A stretch of DNA of 64,000 nt, taken from the NCBI RefSeq assembly GCF_030704205.1, contig NZ_CP131913.1, positions 2,542,001 through 2,606,000 on the forward strand, in the 5' to 3' direction. Under the pieces are notes generated by a model. It was given only the letters and a program-made list of their open reading frames with translations, did no database searches and was not told the DNA's origin. The stretch comes from Halomonas alkalicola (GTDB lineage Bacteria > Pseudomonadota > Gammaproteobacteria > Pseudomonadales > Halomonadaceae). The position numbers and the translations under genes were made by a program. Each line of letters begins with the position of its first letter. Position 1 is the stretch's first letter. Below are positions 1 to 13,399 of this stretch, in pieces.

Positions 1-445
1 CGACGACAACGTGGCGGTGCTCAATGGCCTGGACGGGCGCAAGATGTCCAAGAGCTACAACAACACCATCCCGCTGTTCACGCCCGAGAAGAAGCTGCTC
101 AAGCTGGTGCGCAAGATCAAGACCAACTCCCTGGAGCCTGGCGAGCCCAAGGACCCCGACACCTGCACCCTGTTCCAGATCTACTCGGCCTTCTCCGGTC
201 CGGAGGCGACCGCCGCCATGCGTGCCGAGTACGAGAACGGCATCGGCTGGGGCGAGGCCAAGAACCGTCTCTTCGAGACCCTCAACGAGCAGCTGCGCGA
301 GCCCCGCGAGCGCTACCAGGCACTGCTGGAGGACCCCGGCCACATCGAGGCGGTGCTGCATAAGGGCGCCGAACGCGCCCGGGCCGAGGCGGCGCCCTTC
401 ATGGATCGCCTGCGCCAGGCGGTGGGCCTGGGCCGCTTCGTCTGA
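1..445 (+). CDS. trpS: Tryptophanyl-tRNA synthetase, C-terminal part (5' truncated by window edge)
   Basis: Class I aminoacyl-tRNA synthetase that charges tRNA-Trp with tryptophan in the cytoplasm. The frame is already open at base 2, so the Rossmann-fold HIGH half lies outside the window and roughly 147 codons remain. The KMSKS loop that positions ATP is intact (KMSKS at bases 41-55, followed by YNNT), and the surrounding LDGRKMSKSYNNT context is typical of bacterial TrpRS. The helical C-terminal anticodon-binding part runs to a TGA at 443-445. A terminator hairpin follows directly, so this is the last gene of its unit. The family call is firm; only the start is missing. Confidence 0.93.
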   Translation, partial: DDNVAVLNGLDGRKMSKSYNNTIPLFTPEKKLLKLVRKIKTNSLEPGEPKDPDTCTLFQIYSAFSGPEATAAMRAEYENGIGWGEAKNRLFETLNEQLREPRERYQALLEDPGHIEAVLHKGAERARAEAAPFMDRLRQAVGLGRFV

Positions 446-465
446 TCGCCAACCCGGCTGTCGTT

Positions 466-487
466 AAAGGGGCCTTCTGGCCCCTTT
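466..487 (+). terminator. Intrinsic terminator after trpS
   Basis: Perfect 9-bp stem AAAGGGGCC (466-474) / GGCCCCTTT (479-487) with a TTCT loop, 20 bases after the trpS stop. The T-rich part is inside the stem rather than a long tail. Confidence 0.75.
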
Positions 488-499
488 CGCCGTTTATAC

Positions 500-659
500 C
501 CATGCCCTGACGCTATCGAGGTGATAGTGCTTATTAATTTATGTCATTTTCGTCTTAGGATTTTCATTTAAATTCTTTTGCGTTCTTTGCATAGATGATT
601 AGCATGCCCTCCTCCACGGGCGCGCCCCGCCTGTCCTGATGCTACCGAGAGAGCCCTCC
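500..659 (+). promoter_or_regulatory. AT-rich control region of the YeeE/YedE gene
   Basis: About 90 bases (roughly 510-600) are strikingly AT-rich in an otherwise GC-rich window. The region contains a short inverted repeat, CTATC (513-517) / GATAG (523-527), and several possible but poor -35/-10 pairs, for example TTGCGT at 578-583. I cannot place a single promoter with confidence. The inverted repeat could be an operator for a small dimeric repressor, which is inference only. Confidence 0.35.
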
Positions 660-1868
660 ATGAGTGAACTCGCCCTGACCCGACGCTCACGACTTGCCGT
701 ACCCGCGGTGGCCGCCGGCGCCCTGCTGCTGGGTGCCCTTGCCGTCGGCGCCGCCTTCGGCGCGCGTATCGGCGTGCTGATGGTGATCGGCGGCCTGCTG
801 GGCATGGTGCTCTACCATGCCGCCTTCGGCTTCACCGCCGCCTGGCGGGTCTTCATCACCGAGCGCCGCGGCCGCGGCCTGCGCGCCCAGATGGTGATGC
901 TGGCCATCGCCGTGCTGCTCTTCTTCCCCGCCCTGGGCGCCGGCACCCTCTTCGGCAGTCCGGTGAGCGGCTATGTGGCCCCGGTGGGCGTCTCGGTGAT
1001 CTTCGGCGCCTTCCTGTTCGGCATCGGCATGCAGCTGGGGGGCGGCTGTGCCTCCGGCACCCTCTTCACCGCCGGCGGCGGCAACGCCCGTATGCTGATC
1101 ACCCTGCTGTTCTTCGTGGTGGGCTCGGTGATCGGCACCGCCCACTTCGCCTGGTGGCAGAGCCTGCCCGCCTTCCAGCCGGTCTCCCTGGTGCAGACTG
1201 CCGGCGTGGGCGGCGGCATCGTGGTGAGCCTCGCGCTCTTCGCCGCCATCGCCGCCTTCACCGTGGTGATGGAGAAGCGCCGCCATGGTCAGCTGGAGCA
1301 GACGCCGCGCATCGACGCCGGCAACCAGCGCTGGCTGACTGGCCCCTGGCCGCTGCTCTTCGGCGCCGTGGCCCTGGCACTGCTCAACTACGCCACCCTG
1401 GCCCTGGCCGGCCGCCCCTGGGGCGTCACCGGCGCCTTCGCCCTGTGGGGCGCCAAGGGCTTCGAGCTGCTGGGCGGCGACGTGACCGGCTGGGGCTACT
1501 GGCAGGCGCCGGGTAACGCCGCGGCCCTGCAGGCCAGCGTGTGGAGCGACATCACCACGGTGATGAACGTCGGCATCATGGTCGGCGCCCTGGTCGCCGC
1601 CTCCCTGGCCGGGCGCTTCGCCCCCAACTTCCGCATCCCGGCCAAGTCGGTGCTGGCGGCGGTGATCGGCGGCATCATGCTTGGCTATGGCGCCCGCCTG
1701 GCCTTCGGCTGTAACATCGGCGCCTACTTCGGCGGCATCGCCTCCGGCAGCCTGCACGGCTGGGTGTGGCTCATCGCCGCCTTCGCCGGCAACATGATCG
1801 GCGTGCGGCTGCGCCCGCTCTTCTTCGAGGGCGAGGCGGCCCGCCAGCCGGCGGCCAAGGGCTGCTGA
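660..1868 (+). CDS. YeeE/YedE family membrane protein, putative thiosulfate/sulfur-compound transporter
   Basis: Inner-membrane protein of about 402 residues built from two homologous halves with many hydrophobic helices. Each half holds a signature glycine-rich Cys motif: QLGGGCASG with Cys at about residue 130, and AFGCNIGAYFGG with Cys at about residue 351. In characterised YeeE/TsuA proteins such cysteines line the path for thiosulfate uptake. I chose the ATG at 660 because GAGAGAG lies 6-12 bases upstream; an in-frame ATG at 639 has no ribosome site. The gene stands alone between trpS and maeA, with its own AT-rich upstream region and its own terminator. Substrate is inferred from family only; it could also supply sulfur to a TusA-type carrier, but no such gene is adjacent. 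Confidence 0.85.
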   Translation: MSELALTRRSRLAVPAVAAGALLLGALAVGAAFGARIGVLMVIGGLLGMVLYHAAFGFTAAWRVFITERRGRGLRAQMVMLAIAVLLFFPALGAGTLFGSPVSGYVAPVGVSVIFGAFLFGIGMQLGGGCASGTLFTAGGGNARMLITLLFFVVGSVIGTAHFAWWQSLPAFQPVSLVQTAGVGGGIVVSLALFAAIAAFTVVMEKRRHGQLEQTPRIDAGNQRWLTGPWPLLFGAVALALLNYATLALAGRPWGVTGAFALWGAKGFELLGGDVTGWGYWQAPGNAAALQASVWSDITTVMNVGIMVGALVAASLAGRFAPNFRIPAKSVLAAVIGGIMLGYGARLAFGCNIGAYFGGIASGSLHGWVWLIAAFAGNMIGVRLRPLFFEGEAARQPAAKGC

Positions 1869-1901
1869 GCCCCGTCTCGCAAGGTGAATTTCGCGTGATC
1901 T

Positions 1902-1934
1902 CGCGCCCCGGCCCAGGCCGGGGCGCGCGCTTTT
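1902..1934 (+). terminator. Terminator after the YeeE/YedE gene
   Basis: Twelve-bp GC-rich stem CGCGCCCCGGCC (1902-1913) / GGCCGGGGCGCG (1916-1927) with a very tight loop, followed by CGCTTTT ending at 1934. Confidence 0.7.
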
Positions 1935-2009
1935 GGGGCGTGGTAAAGTATTCCAAAAGCGCCGCCAGAGCGCTAACGACCCGTTCCAGTCACCGCACCG
2001 AGAGCCGAG

Positions 2010-3689
2010 ATGACCAACGACACCAAGCGCCCCCTCTACATTCCCTATGCCGGCCCTCCGCTGCTGGAGATGCCGCTGCTCAACAAGGGCAGCGCCTTCA
2101 GTCAGGAGGAGCGCATCGAGTTCAATCTGATCGGCCTGCTGCCCCAGTGCGTGGAGTCCATCGAGGAGCAGCTGGAGCGGGCCTACCGGCAGTATCGCCA
2201 GTGCCAGAATGACCTGGACAAGCATATCTACCTGCGTGCCATCCAGGACGACAACGAGACCCTCTACTTCCGCCTGGTGTCCGAACACCTCGAGGAGATG
2301 CTGCCGATCATCTATACGCCGACCGTGGGCAAGGCGTGTCAGGAGTTCTCCAACATCTATCGCAACCACCGCGGGCTGTTTATCGCCTACCCGGATCGCG
2401 ATCGCATGGATGACATCCTGCGCAGCGCCACCAAGAATCAGGTCAAGGTAATCGTGGTGACCGACGGCGAGCGCATCCTCGGCCTCGGCGACCAGGGCAG
2501 CGGCGGCATGGGCATCCCCATCGGCAAGCTGGCGCTCTACACCGCCTGCGGCGGCATCAGCCCTGCCTACACCCTGCCGATCATGCTCGACGTGGGCACC
2601 AACAACCAGGCGCTGCTCGACGACCCCATGTACATGGGCTGGCGCCATGAGCGCATCGGCCAGGAGGAGTACGACGCCTTCATCGCCCAGTTCATCGAGG
2701 CGGTGAAGCGCCGCTGGCCCAATGTGCTGCTGCAGTTCGAGGACTTCGCCCAGGCCAACGCGGTGCCGCTGCTGGAGCGCTATCGCGATGAGCTCTGCTG
2801 CTTCAACGATGACGTCCAGGGCACCGCCTCGGTGGTGGTGGGCACCCTGATGGCCGCCTGCGAGGCGCGCGACGAGGGCATCGGCCAACAGCGGGTGGTC
2901 TTCGTGGGGGCGGGGTCTGCCGGCTGCGGCATTGCCGAGCAGGTGGTGGTGGCCATGCAGGCCGAGGGGCTCACCGAGAAGGAGGCCCGCGCCCGGGTCT
3001 TCATGGTCGACCGCGAGGGGCTGGTCACCGCGGAGCAGACCTGGCTGCGTGACTTCCAGAAGCGCCTGGCCCATGACCCGGCGCTGACCGAGGGCTGGCA
3101 GGGCCAGGAGCTGGTGGAGACGATTCGCCGGATCAAGCCCACGGTGCTGATCGGCGTCTGCGGCCGGCCGGGCATCTTCACCGAGGAGGTGGTGCGCACC
3201 ATGCACGCCGGCTGCGAGCGGCCGGTGATCATGCCGCTCTCCAACCCCACCTCCCAGGCCGAGGCGCTGCCCGAGGACGTGATCCGCTGGACCGAGGGCG
3301 CGGCCCTGGTGGCCACCGGCAGCCCCTTCGCGCCGGTGGAGTACGAGGGGCACACCTACCCCATCGCCCAGTGCAACAACTCCTACATCTTCCCGGGCAT
3401 CGGCCTGGGCGTGGTGGCCTCCGGCGCGAAGCGGGTCACCGACGACATGCTGATGGCGGCCTCCCGGGCGCTGGCCCGGGAGGCGCCCATCGTCAAGGAG
3501 GGGGAGGGCGCGCTGCTGCCGCCGCTCTCGAAGATCCGCGAGCTCTCCAAGGCGATCGCCTTCGACGTGGCCGCCCAGGCCCAGGGCGAAGGGGTGGCGC
3601 TGAGGACCGACGGCATCAAGCTGCGGGCGGCCATCGAGCGCAACTGCTGGGTCCCGGAGTATCGCCTCTACCGCCGCCGTTCCTTCTGA
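2010..3689 (+). CDS. maeA: NAD-dependent malic enzyme (malate dehydrogenase, decarboxylating)
   Basis: Converts L-malate plus NAD+ to pyruvate, CO2 and NADH, linking the TCA cycle to pyruvate. The product is 559 residues, close to E. coli MaeA. It shows the family signatures in order: [12 protein letters not shown] with the probable catalytic Tyr at about residue 102, a glycine-rich stretch with the probable catalytic Lys at about 173 (IGKLALY), the metal-binding NDDVQGTA segment, the NAD-binding GAGSAG at about 300-305, and SNPTSQAEA. The start follows a GAGAGCCGAG ribosome-binding stretch. It is a single-gene unit, converging on acnA across a shared bidirectional terminator. The long, NAD-type architecture separates it from MaeB-like enzymes fused to phosphotransacetylase. 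Confidence 0.95.
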   Translation: MTNDTKRPLYIPYAGPPLLEMPLLNKGSAFSQEERIEFNLIGLLPQCVESIEEQLERAYRQYRQCQNDLDKHIYLRAIQDDNETLYFRLVSEHLEEMLPIIYTPTVGKACQEFSNIYRNHRGLFIAYPDRDRMDDILRSATKNQVKVIVVTDGERILGLGDQGSGGMGIPIGKLALYTACGGISPAYTLPIMLDVGTNNQALLDDPMYMGWRHERIGQEEYDAFIAQFIEAVKRRWPNVLLQFEDFAQANAVPLLERYRDELCCFNDDVQGTASVVVGTLMAACEARDEGIGQQRVVFVGAGSAGCGIAEQVVVAMQAEGLTEKEARARVFMVDREGLVTAEQTWLRDFQKRLAHDPALTEGWQGQELVETIRRIKPTVLIGVCGRPGIFTEEVVRTMHAGCERPVIMPLSNPTSQAEALPEDVIRWTEGAALVATGSPFAPVEYEGHTYPIAQCNNSYIFPGIGLGVVASGAKRVTDDMLMAASRALAREAPIVKEGEGALLPPLSKIRELSKAIAFDVAAQAQGEGVALRTDGIKLRAAIERNCWVPEYRLYRRRSF

Positions 3690-3843
3690 TAGTGCACTGA
3701 TTCACTACTGCGCTCGATATGCTGGCCGCCGGCGGTGCTCGCAATCCTCATTGAGCAGCCAGTCAACTCCGGTTGCTCTGCTCCGGCGGCAGCCAGCCTA
3801 TCTTCGCTCGTGACGTGAATCAGAAGCACTATGTAATGAGATG

Positions 3844-3880
3844 AAAAAGGCCCTGCCGGTTCACCGGCAGGGCCTTTCTG
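3844..3880. terminator. Bidirectional terminator between maeA and acnA
   Basis: Perfect 14-bp stem AAAGGCCCTGCCGG (3846-3859) / CCGGCAGGGCCTTT (3864-3877) with loop TTCA. An A run on the left (3844-3848) supplies a T tract for minus-strand transcripts, and the stem's own TTT serves the plus strand. The rest of the 250-base gap between the stops holds nothing I recognise. Confidence 0.9.
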
Positions 3881-3941
3881 GTTTACATGGCAGCGCTCAA
3901 GGCGTCATCGGCGGCAGGCCAGACTACCTAGGCGGCTCCAC

Positions 3942-7967
<4,026 letters not shown>

Positions 7968-7990
7968 ACCAGCGACAAGATCCGAGGCGG

Positions 7991-8112
7991 CTTACCCGGC
8001 GACAGGCCCCGGGGTGCCGGACCAGATCGGGGGCGCTGTAAATACGTCCCTGTACGCTACTTTTTCCTTCCCTGGAAAAAGACCCCCTCCAGGCCTATCC
8101 CCGGCGCCGCTC
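7991..8112 (-). repeat. Dispersed palindromic intergenic repeat, copy 1
   Basis: Copy of a roughly 110-bp element found in five gaps of this window. It is read here on the minus strand. It has outer arms GCGCCGGGG...AGGCC and GGCCTGTCGCCGGG, a GGGGG/CCCCC middle arm, and a central hairpin CTTTTTCC / GGAAAAAG around AGGGAA. It shares GTAGCGTACAGGGA and ACAGCGCCCCCG with copy 3 at 32.1 kb. Confidence 0.8.
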
Positions 8113-8131
8113 ATGCTCCTTGAAGCTCGGG

Positions 8132-8377
8132 TCAATAATGCGGCGGCACCTCGTCCAGAGGGCCGGGGGCCGTCGCATCTCCCTCCTGCAGCGCCCGCTG
8201 CTGCTCGCGCAGCTTCTCCTGCATCAGGTCGTTGATGCGCTCCAGCCGGGTAAGCCGCCGCTCCTGTGTGGCGACGGCCTCGTCCAGGGTGTCGAGCCAG
8301 TGTTCCTGGTGGGCGATCCGGCTCTCCAGCGCCTCGAGGCGCTGTGCCAGGTCAAGGGACGCCCGATCGGCGCTCAT
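8132..8377 (-). CDS. slyX: SlyX family protein
   Basis: Small protein of 81 residues, mostly one charged alpha-helical coiled coil (residues about 8-65, with heptad-spaced Leu and Ile). It ends in the conserved PPHY tail that identifies SlyX. The cellular role of SlyX is not established in any organism I know of. The ATG at 8377 is the only sensible start, although no clear ribosome site precedes it. An upstream extension of the same frame runs antisense into the divergent cold-shock gene and is discounted. Confidence 0.85.
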   Translation of the reverse strand: MSADRASLDLAQRLEALESRIAHQEHWLDTLDEAVATQERRLTRLERINDLMQEKLREQQRALQEGDATAPGPLDEVPPHY

Positions 8378-8471
8378 GCTAGAATCGTCCCGCTGCGTGT
8401 CATCGTTCACCGTGGCACCTGCCTGTAGTTGTCTATTACGTTCATCACCAACAAGAGAGTCACTCGAGTCC

Positions 8472-8936
8472 ATGAATCGAAAGGTCATGTTTCGTTGCAG
8501 CCTGGTCAGCCTGCTGCTGGCCGCCCCCGCGCCCCTGCTGATTGCCCTGTTCGTGCACCTCGCCGGCGGCGAACTCGCCGAGGCGCTGTTCGCCAGCCTC
8601 GAGATCGGCGGCATCGCCGTGGTCTACGTGGCCGCGGCGCTGGCGGTCTTCCTGCTGCTGCTGGTCGCCACCCTGGCGGTCAACGCGCTCACCCCGCAGC
8701 TGGTCAATCTGGCCGAGGTCGAGAACGACGATCGCGAGATCGGCGAGGTGAAGTGGTTCAACGTCAACAAGGGGTACGGCTTCATCACCCGCGACAGCGG
8801 CGAGGATGTCTTCGTCCACTTCCGTGCCATCCGCGGACGCGGTCATCGCACCCTGGCCGAGGGCCAGAAGGTCCGCTACCACATCATCGAGAATGAGAGG
8901 GGCCTGCAGGCCGACGACGTCACCGTCATTACCTGA
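8472..8936 (+). CDS. Membrane-anchored cold-shock-domain protein
   Basis: Product of 154 residues with an unusual layout. Two hydrophobic segments (about residues 9-32 and 43-70) are followed by a short acidic linker (VENDDREIG) and a complete cold-shock domain at about 88-154. The domain carries RNP1 KGYGFITR and RNP2 VFVHFRAI, the surface aromatic residues that bind single-stranded nucleic acid in CspA. The domain therefore probably sits on the cytoplasmic face of the inner membrane. Divergent from slyX and closed by a terminator. The nucleic-acid-binding fold is firm; the membrane topology is inferred from hydrophobicity, and the target is unknown. Confidence 0.85.
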   Translation: MNRKVMFRCSLVSLLLAAPAPLLIALFVHLAGGELAEALFASLEIGGIAVVYVAAALAVFLLLLVATLAVNALTPQLVNLAEVENDDREIGEVKWFNVNKGYGFITRDSGEDVFVHFRAIRGRGHRTLAEGQKVRYHIIENERGLQADDVTVIT

Positions 8937-8951
8937 AGAACGCCCGCTCCA

Positions 8952-8983
8952 GACAGCGCCCCGCCATCGTGCGGGGCGCTGTC
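8952..8983. terminator. Hairpin terminator between the cold-shock gene and the minus-strand dapE operon end
   Basis: Perfect 13-bp stem GACAGCGCCCCGC (8952-8964) / GCGGGGCGCTGTC (8971-8983) with a six-base loop and no real T tract. It lies between convergent units and could serve both. Confidence 0.65.
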
Positions 8984-9018
8984 GTTGTGAGGGCAGCCGG
9001 CGTTGTGGGGGCAGCCGA
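8983..9018. repeat. Tandem 18-bp duplication
   Basis: Two adjacent copies, CGTTGTGAGGGCAGCCGG (8983-9000) and CGTTGTGGGGGCAGCCGA (9001-9018), between the terminator and the end of the hypothetical gene. Confidence 0.75.
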
Positions 9019-9029
9019 TGCGGAAGGGC

Positions 9030-9431
9030 TCAGTGCCCCGAGTCGGGCCAGTCGATCTCGCTCTCGCTGCCGTCGGGCAGCACCTTGAGGAAGCGGTCCG
9101 GGTCGTCGCCGGGGTGCCAGCCGCCCAGTGAGCAGCGCACCTCGCAGCCCACCTGCGCCGCGGCGGCGCGTGCGCAGGCCGCATCGCTCTCCCAGGGGGT
9201 GTGGGGGCTGTCGAACCACAGGCTGGCGAAGCCGTCGGCGGCCTTCTCCACCAGCAGCACCGGGACCTCCTCGCCGTCGTGCTGGCCGCGGGTGCGCCAC
9301 TTGCCCTTGCCGGCAGGCGAGAGCGGCGCGGCGCCGATGGCGGCGATGAGCCACTCGCCGATGGCCTCCACCGAGGGCCGGGCCAGGTAGATCTCGATAT
9401 CGGGATAGCGCGCTTGGCTGTCGGATGTCAT
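9030..9431 (-). CDS. Conserved-looking hypothetical protein downstream of dapE
   Basis: Product of 133 residues that I do not recognise. It is acidic, has no signal peptide or membrane segment, and shows no metal or nucleotide motif. Notable stretches are a PLSPAGKGKWRTRG loop, paired aromatic positions (LWFDSPHTPWES) and a C-terminal GWHPGDDPDRF segment, which together suggest a small folded alpha/beta domain. It starts 7 bases after the dapE stop and so is almost certainly the last gene of the dapC-arsC-dapD-dapE transcript. Codon use matches its neighbours, with no sign of transfer. It is followed by the hairpin at 8952-8983. Confidence 0.75.
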   Translation of the reverse strand: MTSDSQARYPDIEIYLARPSVEAIGEWLIAAIGAAPLSPAGKGKWRTRGQHDGEEVPVLLVEKAADGFASLWFDSPHTPWESDAACARAAAAQVGCEVRCSLGGWHPGDDPDRFLKVLPDGSESEIDWPDSGH

Positions 9432-9438
9432 GTCGGCC

Positions 9439-11623
<2,185 letters not shown>

Positions 11624-11659
11624 GTCTGTGTCCTTGTGGAGGTGGCGTGTGTTGTGGGG

Positions 11660-11687
11660 GCAGGCCGCCAGCGTCTTGGCGGCCTGC
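11660..11687 (-). terminator. Intercistronic hairpin between the arsC-like gene and dapD
   Basis: Perfect 11-bp stem GCAGGCCGCCA (11660-11670) / TGGCGGCCTGC (11677-11687) in a 78-base gap. It has no T tract, so it may be an attenuator, RNA-stability or processing hairpin rather than a full stop within the dap operon. Confidence 0.5.
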
Positions 11688-11701
11688 CGTAATCGGGTGA
11701 C

Positions 11702-12046
11702 CTAGCCCTGCAGGTCGTCGTAGTCGCCGTCGCGGTAGCCGACGAGGATCGCCTCGCCGGTGTCGAGCAGCGGGCGCTTGAGCAGGGTGGGGTTGGCGAG
11801 CAGCAGCTCGCGGGCGCTGTTGGCGTCCACCCCCTGCTTCTGCTCGTCCGGGAGATTGCGCCAGGTGGTGCTGCGCTTGTTGAGAGCCTCGACCACCGGC
11901 ACCTTCTCGAGCAGGTGTTCGAGCAGGGCCGCGGAGAGGCCATCCTCGCGCAGGTCGTGGAACTGGTAGGGGATGCCGGAGCCGTCCATCGCCTTGCGGG
12001 CGCGGCGGCAGGTATCGCAGTTCTTGATGCCGTACAGGGTGAACAT
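11702..12046 (-). CDS. ArsC/Spx/YffB family thioredoxin-fold protein
   Basis: Product of 114 residues with an N-terminal beta strand (MFTLYGIKNCDTC) and a CxxC at about residues 10-13, where YffB proteins usually keep only the first Cys. It has the family's RPLLDTG segment in the C-terminal half. Related proteins reduce arsenate or act as glutathione-dependent oxidoreductases; YffB-type members sit beside dapE in many gammaproteobacteria, as here. The ATG shares its first base with the dapC stop (TGATG), so the two are translationally coupled. An arsenate-reductase role is doubtful: no ars genes are nearby, and the arginine pattern of true ArsC is not evident. Substrate unknown. Confidence 0.85.
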   Translation of the reverse strand: MFTLYGIKNCDTCRRARKAMDGSGIPYQFHDLREDGLSAALLEHLLEKVPVVEALNKRSTTWRNLPDEQKQGVDANSARELLLANPTLLKRPLLDTGEAILVGYRDGDYDDLQG

Positions 12047-13299
12047 CAGCCTCTCCTCTCGATGAATCGGCGAATCCGCCGGGCCGCCTCGACCGTGGCG
12101 TCGACCTCGGCCACCAGCGCCAGACGGACCCTGCCGCTGCCGGGGTTGGTGCCGTTCGAGCCGGCGCGACCCATCCCGTCGTCGGTAGCGGGACGACCCA
12201 TCCTGTCGTCGGCAGCGGGACGACCCATATAGGAACCGGGCAGCACGCTGACGTGCTCCTCGGCGTAGAGCGCCCGGGTGAAGGCCTCGTCGTCGCCGCC
12301 GGGCACCGCCGGCCACAGGTAGAAGCTCGCCTCCGGGGCGGGGAACCCCATCACCGGGGCGAGGATCTCGGTCACCGCGGCGAACTTCTCGCGGTAGGCG
12401 TCGCGGTTGGCGCGCACGTGGGCCTCGTCGTTCCAGGCGGTGATCGAGGCGCGCTGCACCGGCAGGGCCATGGCGCAGCCGTGGTAGGTCCGGTAGCGCT
12501 TGAAGGGAGCGATCAGCTCGGCGTCGCCGGCCACAAAGCCGGAGCGCAGCCCCGGCAGGTTGGAGCGCTTGGAGAGCGAGTGGAACACCAGGCAGCGCCG
12601 GTAGTCGTGGCGGCCGAGCGCCGCGCAGGCCTCCAGCAGCCCCGGCGGCGGGGCGGTCTCGTCCAGGTACAGCTCCGAGTAGCACTCGTCCGAGGCGATG
12701 ATAAAGTCATGCTCGTCGGCCAGCGCGATCAGCTTCTGGAACTCGGCCAGCGGCGTCACCGCCCCGGTGGGGTTGCCCGGCGAGCAGAGAAAGAGGATCT
12801 GCACCTCGCGCCAGATCTTGGCGGGCACGGCGTCGAAGTCGGGGCGAAAGCCGCTCTCGGCGGTGCAGTCGAGGTAGAGCGGCTCGCCGCCGGCGAGCAG
12901 GGTGGCCCCCTCGTAGATCTGGTAGAAGGGGTTGGGCATCGCCACCCGGGCCGGGCGGGTGCGGTCGAGTGCGGCCTGGACGAAGGCGAAGATCGCCTCC
13001 CGGGTGCCGTTGACCGGCAGCACCTGGCGCTCGGGGTCGAGCCCCGCGAGCCCGAAGCGCCGCGTGGCCCAGCCGCCGATCGCCTCGCGCAGCTCGGGCA
13101 GTCCCGCGGTGGCCGGGTAGCGGGCGAACTCGGCCTGGTGCTCGACCAGGGTGGCCAGCGCCGCGGGGTAGGGGGCGTGCTGGGGTTCGCCGATGGTCAG
13201 CGGCACGTGGGCCAGGCCCTCGGGGGGCGTCACGCCGGCCTTGAGGGCGGCCAGCTTCTCGAAGGGGTAGGGCTTGAGGGCGTCGAGATCGGGGTTCAT
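12046..13299 (-). CDS. dapC: Succinyldiaminopimelate aminotransferase
   Basis: PLP-dependent fold-type I aminotransferase converting N-succinyl-2-amino-6-ketopimelate to N-succinyl-LL-DAP, the step between DapD and DapE. The product has 417 residues. PLP contacts are visible in NGTREAIFAF, NPFYQIYEGA, CSPGNPTGAV, SDECYSELYLDE and the Lys-bearing FHSLSKRSNLPGLRSG. An odd feature lies near the C-terminus. The conserved segment after VLPGSYMGRP is expanded by an in-frame 27-bp tandem repeat (12167-12220), giving three MGR-starting units before the normal SGRVRLALV. First gene of the dap operon, with a good promoter upstream at 13365-13393. Confidence 0.93.
   Translation of the reverse strand: MNPDLDALKPYPFEKLAALKAGVTPPEGLAHVPLTIGEPQHAPYPAALATLVEHQAEFARYPATAGLPELREAIGGWATRRFGLAGLDPERQVLPVNGTREAIFAFVQAALDRTRPARVAMPNPFYQIYEGATLLAGGEPLYLDCTAESGFRPDFDAVPAKIWREVQILFLCSPGNPTGAVTPLAEFQKLIALADEHDFIIASDECYSELYLDETAPPPGLLEACAALGRHDYRRCLVFHSLSKRSNLPGLRSGFVAGDAELIAPFKRYRTYHGCAMALPVQRASITAWNDEAHVRANRDAYREKFAAVTEILAPVMGFPAPEASFYLWPAVPGGDDEAFTRALYAEEHVSVLPGSYMGRPAADDRMGRPATDDGMGRAGSNGTNPGSGRVRLALVAEVDATVEAARRIRRFIERRG
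12167..12220. repeat. In-frame 27-bp tandem repeat inside dapC
   Basis: Two adjacent 27-base units (12167-12193 and 12194-12220) differing at two positions, plus a partial third unit from 12221. On the coding strand they encode nine-residue units starting MGRPA or MGRA, rich in Asp. Confidence 0.9.
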
Positions 13300-13364
13300 G
13301 GGTATCCAGGCGCGCCTCGCCGGCCGTGGCCTCGGGCGTCGTTGTCATGAGCGGAGGGGGCTTG

Positions 13365-13393
13365 ATTATAGGGAAGGCCGGGGAAGGCCTCAA
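13365..13393 (-). promoter_or_regulatory. Sigma-70 promoter of the dap operon
   Basis: On the minus strand, TTGAGG (13393-13388), a 17-base spacer and a perfect TATAAT (13370-13365). It lies in the 100-base gap between glnD and dapC, giving a leader of about 60 bases before the dapC start at 13299. Confidence 0.8.
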
Positions 13394-13399
13394 ACGCCC

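Noticed and set aside
687..3353. Very long minus-strand open frame of nearly 890 codons opposite the YeeE/YedE and maeA genes
   Set aside because: It spans two well-supported genes and their terminator, is His/Gly/Ala-rich low-complexity, and has no family motif. It is a product of GC-rich third positions on the coding strand.
11702..12046. Annotating the arsC-like gene as a genuine arsenate reductase
   Set aside because: No ars operon partners are present, it carries a CxxC where ArsC has a single Cys, and it sits in the dapE context typical of YffB-type proteins.
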